12,082 nt of DNA. Origin: DRWZ01 sp964601505. Its GTDB lineage: Bacteria; Calescibacteriota; Calescibacteriia; Calescibacteriales; Calescibacteriaceae. Location: NCBI GenBank assembly GCA_964601505.1, contig CAZRNR010000062.1, positions 1-12,082 on the forward strand, read 5' to 3'. The notes under the pieces are model-generated. The model was not told where the DNA came from and searched no databases. It was given only the letters and a program-made list of their open reading frames with translations. The translations under genes and the position numbers were made by a program. Positions 6,336 through 12,082 of this stretch are shown here, one piece after another. Each line of letters opens with the position of its first letter. Position 1 is the stretch's first letter.

Positions 6336-7815
6336 GTCTTCTTACTAATTCAACAAAAGTTCTAACACCAACACCTGTAGCTCCCTTACTTGCAAAATAT
6401 CCAATTTTATTCCTTGCAAAAGCCGGCCCAGCTATATCAAGATGGACCCATTGCACATCTTTTTTGACAAACTCCCCTATAAACATTCCAGCAGTTATAG
6501 CTCCACCATATGAATCGCCAACATTTTTCAGGTCCGCAAATGGACTTTTAAGTTTTTCCTTCAAATCCTGATCAAAAGGCAAAATCCACATCTTTTCACC
6601 AAGTTCATTACCTATATCACAAACAAATTTCAAAAATTCATCAGAGTTTCCCATAGCACCAATATAGTATTCACCAAGAGCAATCATACAGGCCCCTGTG
6701 AGAGTGGCAATATCAACTATCTTATTTACACCAAGTGTTTGAGCGTAATAAACTGCATCAGCCAATGTTAATCTGCCTTCAGCATCTGTGTTTTCAACTT
6801 CAACAGTTTTTCCACTCATTGTTCTTATTATATCATCTGGTCTTTGTGCATTTCCAGATGGCATATTTTCACAAGCAGCGAAAATTCCATGCACCTCAAT
6901 TTTCGGTTTCATCCGAGCAATCATTTTCATAGCAGATAAAACTACAGCAGAACCAGATTTATCAGCCTTCATTGTGATCATACTTTGGGGGGTTTTCAAA
7001 GACAACCCTCCTGAATCAAAGGTTATAGCTTTTCCAACGAATGCGATTTTATCTTTTGGTTTTTCCGGAGACCACCAGATATGGATCAGCTTTGGAGGGA
7101 CAGCGCTACCCTGACCAACTGCTAGAATGCCCCCCATTCCTAATTTCTTCATTTCATCCACATCCAGTATCCTGCAGTTCAAACCATATTTCTCCGAAAC
7201 CGCTGACGATATTTCAGCCAAAGTGCTAGGGTTAATATAGTTTCCAGGAAGATTTATTAAATCTCTCGCAAAGTTTTGAGCCTCACATAGATTCTTTATA
7301 AAATCAACGTCCACAGAATTATTAGAGACCAGGTATATATACTTTATTTCTTTTTTCTTTCTTGTGTTTTCTTCACCATCTTCTGAAATTTTTTTTAAGA
7401 TCCTAAAATCATAAAGGCCAATTAATCCTCCCTCAATTGCCTCCCTTTCAAAGCCCTCAAAACCTAAAAGTAGTACGGATTCAGCTCCATAATCCCTTGC
7501 GCTTATGCATCCCAAAGAAGATGCTCTCCTTATGTTTTCTTTGACAATCAAATTTTTCTCATCTCTACTACCAAATCCGACAATGAATATATCTTTCCCA
7601 TCAGAAGTCATATGTAAGCTCTCACCCGATGAAGCTTTGAAATTCTTCTTCTCTATAGCTTTTGAGATATCAGGAGTAAAACTCTGGAAAATTTTTGATG
7701 ATTTTAGATCTTCCTTAAATACTCCAATGACAGCAGAATCAAAATCAAGCCCTTTATAATCTTTTACAACCCTAACTATAGGGAGTTCAAAAAATGATTC
7801 AGTAAATACCTTCAT
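6319..7815 (-). CDS. pepA: Leucyl aminopeptidase (M17 family, cytosol aminopeptidase)
   Basis: M17 aminopeptidases are cytosolic two-metal hexamers that remove N-terminal residues from peptides. From the ATG at 7815 the protein has 498 residues, a normal length. The family signature NTDAEGRLTLADA is at 342-354. Metal ligands are Lys262, Asp267, Asp285, Asp344 and Glu346; catalytic residues are Lys274 and Arg348, all in the expected spacing (KAITFDSGGLSLK, then MKADKSG). The N-terminal regulatory-type domain covers about 1-170. A TTG nine codons upstream would also be in frame, but MKVFTESFFELP looks like the true beginning. The gene follows the dehydratase gene by 55 bases and overlaps archease. 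PepA is also a DNA-binding accessory factor for Xer recombination in E. coli; whether that holds here is unknown, although an xer gene lies about 3 kb away. Confidence 0.95.
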   Translation of the reverse strand: MKVFTESFFELPIVRVVKDYKGLDFDSAVIGVFKEDLKSSKIFQSFTPDISKAIEKKNFKASSGESLHMTSDGKDIFIVGFGSRDEKNLIVKENIRRASSLGCISARDYGAESVLLLGFEGFEREAIEGGLIGLYDFRILKKISEDGEENTRKKKEIKYIYLVSNNSVDVDFIKNLCEAQNFARDLINLPGNYINPSTLAEISSAVSEKYGLNCRILDVDEMKKLGMGGILAVGQGSAVPPKLIHIWWSPEKPKDKIAFVGKAITFDSGGLSLKTPQSMITMKADKSGSAVVLSAMKMIARMKPKIEVHGIFAACENMPSGNAQRPDDIIRTMSGKTVEVENTDAEGRLTLADAVYYAQTLGVNKIVDIATLTGACMIALGEYYIGAMGNSDEFLKFVCDIGNELGEKMWILPFDQDLKEKLKSPFADLKNVGDSYGGAITAGMFIGEFVKKDVQWVHLDIAGPAFARNKIGYFASKGATGVGVRTFVELVRRLDSSV

Positions 7816-7870
7816 ATTCTTAAAAAAGTTAATAATAGGCAATGGATATTTTTTGAAATTACAAAGATTT

Positions 7871-8860
7871 TTAAGAATATCTTGAATAGATTTTTAGGTC
7901 TTCTTGAAGCATAATTTCTAACATTTTATAGAAATCAACAGTTGGCTCCCAACTTAAATCTTTTTTGATTTTAGAGTAATCTCCTCTCAGCTCAACATCT
8001 TCTTGAGGTCTATACAAAGCAGGATCTATAACAACATATTTCCTCCAATCAAGACCAACATAATCAAAAGCAAATTCAACAATATCTCTGACACTGTGGG
8101 TTTTACCAGTTGCTATAACATAATCTTCCGGTTCAGATCTCTGGAGCATCATCCACATAGCTCTAACAAAATCTGGAGAATATCCCCAGTCTCTCCTAGC
8201 ATCTAGATTTCCAAGACGAAGTTCCTTTGAAAGTCCATATTTTATCTTAGCGACACCACTGGTAATCTTCCTCGTTACATATTCAAAACCTCGTCTCGGA
8301 GATTCATGGTTGTAAGCGATACCTGAGCAACAGAAAAGTTTGAAGTTCTGCCTGAAATATTTTACTATATAAAATCCTGTAGCTTTTGATATTCCATAGA
8401 TTGATCTTGGATTAAATGGGGTATTTTCATTTTGTGGAGAATAAGGAGCCTTACCGAAGACTTCGCTTGAACATGCAAAATATAGCTTACTTTCTGCAGA
8501 TTTCTCCTTCAGTGCCGAAAGAATATACATAGTACTCCCTACATTAGAATTCAAGACAGAAATTTCTTCATCTGGCGAATAGACAACAAAACTGGAAGCT
8601 GCAAGATGATAAACTTCGTCTGGCCTTACTTTCTCTATTATATTAAAAACAGTCGGATAACTATCAACTGAACCAACATGGATATGAATCTTATCAAGCA
8701 GATGGACTATTCTCCATAGATATCTTTCTGGATCCTCAATGCTCGCCCTTCTGACTATACCATGCACCTCATATCCCATTCCCAATAGAAGCTCGGCAAT
8801 ATACGATCCATCTTGACCAGATATACCTGTTATAAGAGCCTTTTTCTTTTTATTATACAT
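7871..8860 (-). CDS. gmd: GDP-mannose 4,6-dehydratase
   Basis: GMD converts GDP-D-mannose to GDP-4-keto-6-deoxy-D-mannose, the branch point to GDP-fucose, GDP-rhamnose, GDP-perosamine and related sugars. From the ATG at 8860 it has 329 residues, slightly short for the family. The NADP-binding loop is GISGQDG (12-18). Catalytic residues are Ser131, Glu133, Tyr155 and Lys159 (SSEVFG and YGISK), which line up with Thr132, Glu134, Tyr156 and Lys160 of the E. coli enzyme, with Ser replacing Thr. NHESPRRGFEYVTRKIT (184-200) and GNLDARRDWGY (217-227) are strongly diagnostic. A TTG at 8872 is in frame but would overlap the preceding gene. The chosen ATG begins one base after the glycosyltransferase stop (TGA-T-ATG), so translation is probably coupled. 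The enzyme for the next step is not in the window. Confidence 0.93.
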   Translation of the reverse strand: MYNKKKKALITGISGQDGSYIAELLLGMGYEVHGIVRRASIEDPERYLWRIVHLLDKIHIHVGSVDSYPTVFNIIEKVRPDEVYHLAASSFVVYSPDEEISVLNSNVGSTMYILSALKEKSAESKLYFACSSEVFGKAPYSPQNENTPFNPRSIYGISKATGFYIVKYFRQNFKLFCCSGIAYNHESPRRGFEYVTRKITSGVAKIKYGLSKELRLGNLDARRDWGYSPDFVRAMWMMLQRSEPEDYVIATGKTHSVRDIVEFAFDYVGLDWRKYVVIDPALYRPQEDVELRGDYSKIKKDLSWEPTVDFYKMLEIMLQEDLKIYSRYS

Positions 8861-8861
8861 A

Positions 8862-9929
8862 TCAGCTTCCAAAAATTAGATTATAAATGAGAAAACCTGT
8901 ATTAAAAGATAAAAATTTTTCAGAATTAACTTTAGATCTTTCCCTCATAATATCTCTAAAGTTGTGATTTTTATATATTAAGTGCATTTTATCAGCCAGG
9001 TCCCTATGACTTTTAGGATCAAAAAAAATAGCACAATCTCCTACTATTTCTCTGAAAACATCAATATCTGAAACTAAAACAGGTATCCCAAAATAACAAG
9101 CTTCAAGAGGTGGAATTCCTAACCCTTCAGAAAATGAAGGAAAAACAAATAGCAAAGCATTTCTGTAAAGAATACCAAGAGTTCTATCATCAGGTGATCT
9201 TATCACTATGCAGCCATCTGGTAGATCAAATTTCTGCTCCGCCTTGCCTCCTCCACCAGCAAGAACAAGTTTTATATCTTTAATCTCATCTCTGATTATT
9301 CTGAATGCTTTAACAAGAACTGCAACATTCTTATGAGGGTTAAAGTTTCCTACATAAAGAATGTATTTTCCTCGTTCTAATCCGAGATCCTTCAGTACCT
9401 CCAAATCTGAACTCTGATCGTAAAATCTATCCTTCATATATAAAATATCAGAATAAATTCTGATAGTCTCCCTACCTATGTATTTATCTATCTTCCTTTT
9501 CCATGTATCTGATATGGTTATTATCTCGTGCGGAAATCCCGAGAATAATCTCAAAAAGATTCTCTGAAAGTGAGAAAAGTTTATCATATCGGCTATTGTT
9601 ATGATGACCTTCACACCAAAAAATGGAAGAACAATAGGAAACTTTGGATATATTGAAAAATAAACATACGATCTCCCGACAACATAAAGTGGTATAAGAA
9701 ACTGATCTGCAAAAACATTGCTGTACCTTAATTCAACAAATTTTCCTTTTCCTCGCAAAAGCTCCGATATCAAATCTTTATCTGTATTCTTATCAGATAT
9801 AATAAGAGATGATTTCCCTTTCTCCCCCAGAGCCTTCATAAATGATATAAGATATCTTGCAAGTCCCGTTCTTCTACCACCCTTCACAATCTCACGACCA
9901 TCTATCGCAATATCGTAAATCTGATTCAT
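8862..9929 (-). CDS. Glycosyltransferase, GT4-type (group 1 family, GT-B fold)
   Basis: This 355-residue protein is a retaining GT-B glycosyltransferase. The N-terminal acceptor half (1-175) carries DGREI and a GLARYL segment (8-27). The C-terminal nucleotide-sugar half begins with YVGNFNPHKN (192-201, Lys200) and includes LVLAGGGG (221-228). The E-x7-E motif is Glu268 and Glu276 in SEGLGIPPLEA. The protein probably adds a sugar to a surface polysaccharide or glycolipid at the inner face of the membrane; no transmembrane segment is evident. Being one base upstream of gmd, it may use a GDP-deoxyhexose or GDP-mannose, but donor and acceptor cannot be read from sequence. No Shine-Dalgarno sequence precedes the ATG. 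The 201 bases upstream (9930-10130) hold no clear feature. Confidence 0.9.
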   Translation of the reverse strand: MNQIYDIAIDGREIVKGGRRTGLARYLISFMKALGEKGKSSLIISDKNTDKDLISELLRGKGKFVELRYSNVFADQFLIPLYVVGRSYVYFSIYPKFPIVLPFFGVKVIITIADMINFSHFQRIFLRLFSGFPHEIITISDTWKRKIDKYIGRETIRIYSDILYMKDRFYDQSSDLEVLKDLGLERGKYILYVGNFNPHKNVAVLVKAFRIIRDEIKDIKLVLAGGGGKAEQKFDLPDGCIVIRSPDDRTLGILYRNALLFVFPSFSEGLGIPPLEACYFGIPVLVSDIDVFREIVGDCAIFFDPKSHRDLADKMHLIYKNHNFRDIMRERSKVNSEKFLSFNTGFLIYNLIFGS

Positions 9930-10130
9930 ATTCTAAAGAGACAAAAATTTATCTAATAAAAACAAATAAAATCTAAATCTAACAATGGACACGATAGATA
10001 ACTCAGTAAAAATTACTTGAAAAGAAAAAAGGCTTTCCAATGTAAGATGACATTCAAGTTCGTTGCTTTTATCAAGGAAATACATCAACGATCAGTTTAA
10101 CCAAAGTTTGTATATTTTATGGAATATAAA

Positions 10131-10910
10131 CTAAAGGTTTATAACATCACCATCTTTTAGTACATCTATATGTAATTTTGTCCGTTTTTTAATTTCATTT
10201 ATTTCTTTCACAACTTCCTTACGAAAGACAGGTTTTATATGATACACATATATTTTCAGATCAGTTCTTTTAAGCTTTGAAAGCTCCTCTTCAAAGGCAT
10301 CCGATGTCAAGTGTTTTGCGATCTTCCCAATCTCGCTCATTCTTCTTGGATAAGAAACATCAATAAAAATAGCTTCAACAGATTGGTCTGAATTTGCAAT
10401 TTCCCAAACATCATCCTGCTTCCATGTATCACCTGTTATGAGGAAAGATCTGTTTGATTTTTTATCATATATCTTATAACCAAATGTTTCAACCGTGTGA
10501 TTTGATTCAAAAGAAATTAATTTTAAGCCATCTATATCTAATTGCTGTCTGAGTGAGATCTTCACATATCTCAAAGATGGTTTCTCACTATTTACCATTC
10601 TTATATTTGAAAAATCCGGCCATATTTCAGTATTAAGTATATGCCTGCTTATTGATTCAATAGAACTCTTTGGAGCATAAATATTAAGAGGCTTCCTTCT
10701 TGTAGGAAACGACTCCGCGACAAGGTATGGGATATCTGCTATATGGTCAAGATGTTGGTGCGTCAGAACAATATGCTCAATGTGGAAAACTTTCTCCCCT
10801 TTTTTCAATATATTCCCCGCGTCTATTGCTACCTTATTGTCTATAAAAAAAGAAGACATACCAAAGTTTTTGAGCTTTGACCCGAAAGCACCCAGAACTT
10901 CTATCCTCAT
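10131..10910 (-). CDS. Metallo-beta-lactamase-fold hydrolase, similar to class II cyclic-nucleotide phosphodiesterases
   Basis: The 259 residues form a complete metallo-beta-lactamase-fold enzyme. The metal motif HQHLDH gives His51, His53, Asp55 and His56; further ligands are His138 (SNHT), Asp161 (ITGDTW) and His224 (YHIKP). HLDHIADIPYLV, GDTW followed by WE, and IFIDVSYPRRMSEIGKIAKHLT (181-202, with His200) closely follow the pattern of class II cAMP phosphodiesterases (PDE1/CpdP type). In that family the expected reaction is hydrolysis of 3',5'-cyclic nucleotides to 5'-nucleotides. A different substrate within the superfamily is possible, and RNase Z-like proteins share part of the fold. 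No signal peptide is present, so it acts in the cytosol. It stands alone between two gaps (201 and 568 bases). No Shine-Dalgarno sequence precedes the ATG. Confidence 0.85.
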   Translation of the reverse strand: MRIEVLGAFGSKLKNFGMSSFFIDNKVAIDAGNILKKGEKVFHIEHIVLTHQHLDHIADIPYLVAESFPTRRKPLNIYAPKSSIESISRHILNTEIWPDFSNIRMVNSEKPSLRYVKISLRQQLDIDGLKLISFESNHTVETFGYKIYDKKSNRSFLITGDTWKQDDVWEIANSDQSVEAIFIDVSYPRRMSEIGKIAKHLTSDAFEEELSKLKRTDLKIYVYHIKPVFRKEVVKEINEIKKRTKLHIDVLKDGDVINL

Positions 10911-10924
10911 TGTTTTCTTTTAAT

Positions 10925-10954
10925 TTAGTAAGTTTTTCGGAAATTTTCCAACAA
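10925..10954 (-). promoter_or_regulatory. Candidate promoter for the metallo-beta-lactamase-fold gene
   Basis: On the minus strand TTGTTG (10954-10949) and TACTAA (10930-10925) are 18 bases apart. The -10 ends 14 bases before the ATG, so the transcript would have a leader of fewer than about ten bases, nearly leaderless. This would fit the missing Shine-Dalgarno sequence, but the match is moderate. Confidence 0.25.
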
Positions 10955-11169
10955 TTATTTACAAAAGGCTATAAATCTTTGTCCTTAAATCAGAAATACT
11001 CTTAAGAAGATAAATAAAAGAAGAAAAGGCATAAGTAAAAATTTCCGAAGTATTGAATCTGGAGAAAATTTCCAAAAATCTTCAATCTTAAAAGAACGAT
11101 CATAATTTCGCAGCACTTCAATTAAAAAACTGTTTCAAAGTGTATTTCCCACTACAGAAATTTTCTAAA

Positions 11170-11244
11170 TCATACACCCAACAGAGAAAGCGGAGATAAT
11201 AAAGATTTTGTAATAAGATGAGCAAAATTTGCAGATATACTCAT
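11170..11244 (-). pseudogene. Possible decayed copy of the cytochrome c gene start and signal peptide
   Basis: From an ATG at 11244 the minus strand reads 24 codons to a TGA (MSISANFAHLI, then TKSLLSPLSLLGV). It matches the start of the cytochrome gene at 11874 (MSISKYFCSLI, then LVGLVVSPVFAQ). The first 12 bases, ATGAGTATATCT, are identical. TTTTGCTC recurs at nearly the same distance, and TCTCCG recurs one codon earlier. The upstream GGGGGT lies where the real gene has its Shine-Dalgarno sequence. No haem-binding CxxCH follows, so it would be a broken duplicate. Chance similarity between signal-peptide codons is the alternative; a short expressed peptide is less likely. Confidence 0.35.
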
Positions 11245-11478
11245 TTGCTTACCCCCAAAAGCATACTTACAAAAATGGGAGATTGAAGGTGCTACATAAA
11301 TAAAGAATACAAACACAATTTTCAATTCAATGGAATTTTCAACTTTGATCCTGATTACTAATGATTCCGAGACAGAAAAAGGACTACTATCGCAGAAAAA
11401 TTGATTTAAACGCTATTGCGCCAATTACGATATAGTGATAAAAAATAGTATCCATAACAGACCATAAGATAAAAGGAT

Positions 11479-11874
11479 TTATTTCTTATTTTTCAGAGTA
11501 ATGATCCATCTGACAAGCTGTTCTGCTTCCTGTTCAGTAACTATTCCCTTATTGGCGGTCATAGGAACATTACCCCATTTCCCAACCGAACCGTTAAGGA
11601 CGGAATTCACAAGGGAACTCACATCATTTTCAGTGTATTTTTGTGATACTTCTTTCCAAGCCGGACCGATCAATTTAGCATCTATCTGATGACAAGCCAT
11701 ACAACCTTTTTTTGTAGCAAGGTCTATCATTGCTTTATCGTCAAACTTCTGCTCTGTTTGTTTCTTCTGGCTACCCTGAACTTTTGCACTGTCCTTCCCC
11801 TCCTTTTGAGCGAAAACCGGAGAAACAACCAATCCTACCAAGATTAAGGAGCAAAAGTATTTAGATATACTCAT
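11479..11874 (-). CDS. Secreted monohaem class I cytochrome c (c551/c552-like)
   Basis: This small electron-carrier cytochrome has haem covalently attached at Cys58 and Cys61 (CMACH, proximal ligand His62). The distal ligand is probably Met105 in GNVPMTAN, and Gly70-Pro71 precede the loop as in c551/c8-type proteins. From the ATG at 11874 it has 131 residues: a Sec signal peptide (1-22, with likely cleavage after VFA), a Lys/Gln-rich linker (23-43) and a haem domain of about 85 residues. It should work in the periplasm between respiratory complexes. The ATG at 11874 was preferred to a GTG at 11883 because AAGGAGG lies eight bases before the ATG and the GTG is part of that Shine-Dalgarno sequence. 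Cytochrome maturation genes are not in the window, so its partners are unknown. Confidence 0.93.
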   Translation of the reverse strand: MSISKYFCSLILVGLVVSPVFAQKEGKDSAKVQGSQKKQTEQKFDDKAMIDLATKKGCMACHQIDAKLIGPAWKEVSQKYTENDVSSLVNSVLNGSVGKWGNVPMTANKGIVTEQEAEQLVRWIITLKNKK

Positions 11875-11882
11875 CTCTTTCA

Positions 11883-11889
11883 CCTCCTT
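11883..11889 (-). promoter_or_regulatory. Strong Shine-Dalgarno sequence of the cytochrome c gene
   Basis: AAGGAGG on the minus strand lies eight bases before the ATG at 11874 and fixes that start. It is the only textbook ribosome binding site in the window; other genes have at most weak purine runs. This suggests high translation of the cytochrome. Confidence 0.85.
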
Positions 11890-12020
11890 ATCATCAAAGG
11901 AAATAAAACAAGAGAATATAAAGATGAAATATTCAAAAATTTCTGAGTTATATTTCTGGGCTTTTACAAAAAAGAGCTATCCAGAGATTCAAGTTTTCTT
12001 TCAATAGGAAATATAAATCG

Positions 12021-12082
12021 TCAAGTAAAGAAAGGTTTTATTTGATTTTGTGGATTGAGTAGGATTACAACATCTCCTGATA
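12021..12082 (-). CDS. Possible 3' end of a gene entering from the right edge
   Basis: One minus-strand frame is open from the edge to a TGA at 12023-12021 and reads SGDVVILLNPQNQIKPFFT. This has normal protein composition and the same orientation as the cytochrome gene, which begins about 150 bases further on. Other frames stop sooner or look less protein-like. Too little is visible to name a family. Confidence 0.3.
   Translation of the reverse strand, partial: SGDVVILLNPQNQIKPFFT

Larger units (their letters stand above)
10911..11478. other. 568-base gap without a confident gene
   Basis: This stretch lies between two minus-strand genes. Next to the left gene is a candidate promoter. At 11170-11260 is a region resembling the start of the neighbouring cytochrome c gene (see the separate entry). 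At 10985-11116 the minus strand has a 43-codon frame beginning with GTG; its last 18 residues (FLLMPFLLLFIFLRVFLI) would be a membrane helix. It has no Shine-Dalgarno sequence, and the AT-rich composition easily creates such frames, so I do not call it a gene. The motif AATTTTCAA occurs twice 17 bases apart near 11318-11342. No CRISPR, tRNA or insertion sequence is visible. Confidence 0.6.

Noticed and set aside
10060..10128. Inverted repeats TCGTTG/CAACGA (10060-10091) and TATATT/AATATA (10111-10128) after the phosphodiesterase-like gene
   Set aside because: The arms are only six bases, one with a 20-base loop and the other all A/T. Neither is followed by a T run, so a terminator is not supported.
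10985..11116. 43-residue minus-strand frame with a hydrophobic C-terminus
   Set aside because: GTG start without a ribosome binding site, no recognised family, and an AT-rich region where such frames arise by chance; kept only as a note in the gap entry.
1..12082. CRISPR arrays, insertion sequences, toxin-antitoxin pairs or defence genes
   Set aside because: No regularly spaced direct repeats, transposase motifs, terminal inverted repeats or defence-type domains were seen on either strand.

Overview
The window reads as ordinary chromosome from a low-GC (roughly one third G+C, judged by eye) diderm bacterium, probably thermophilic. Arginine is encoded mostly by AGA/AGG and isoleucine often by ATA, a codon habit of many thermophiles. 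An LPP20-like secreted protein, a Tat subunit, a GDP-sugar dehydratase, a c-type cytochrome and an archaeal-type metzincin fit a deep-branching thermophilic lineage, but I cannot name the phylum from the sequence. Genes of unrelated pathways stand side by side and classical operons are short or absent. Most starts lack a Shine-Dalgarno sequence; the cytochrome gene is the clear exception.

Left part, plus strand (1-4211): a possible tail of an upstream gene, an LPP20-like secreted protein with an Ig-like domain, hisF (histidine synthesis), an XerC/D-type tyrosine recombinase, and a GuaA-like class I glutamine amidotransferase.

Middle (4227-5908): on the minus strand, archaemetzincin, then tRNA-Val(CAC), then a SAM methyltransferase whose recognisable coding sequence begins directly at the 3' end of the tRNA and has no ATG, GTG or TTG there. 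A small TatA/TatB-family gene lies on the plus strand, divergent from the archaemetzincin gene across about 120 bases.

Right part, minus strand (5910-11874): glycosyltransferase and GDP-mannose 4,6-dehydratase (one base apart), leucyl aminopeptidase and archease (17-base overlap), then further upstream a class-II-phosphodiesterase-like metallo-beta-lactamase protein and a secreted monohaem cytochrome c. The 568-base gap between the last two contains what looks like a decayed second copy of the cytochrome c start and signal peptide. A possible minus-strand gene tail touches the right edge.

The genes serve mostly separate jobs: histidine synthesis, chromosome-dimer resolution, peptide turnover, protein export, tRNA or RNA ligation support, surface glycan synthesis and electron transfer. 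I found no defence system, CRISPR array, insertion sequence or clear novel multi-gene system. The best leads are the tRNA/methyltransferase junction and the cytochrome remnant. Several starts have been moved to internal ATG codons, because the longest open frames begin at less plausible TTG or GTG codons.
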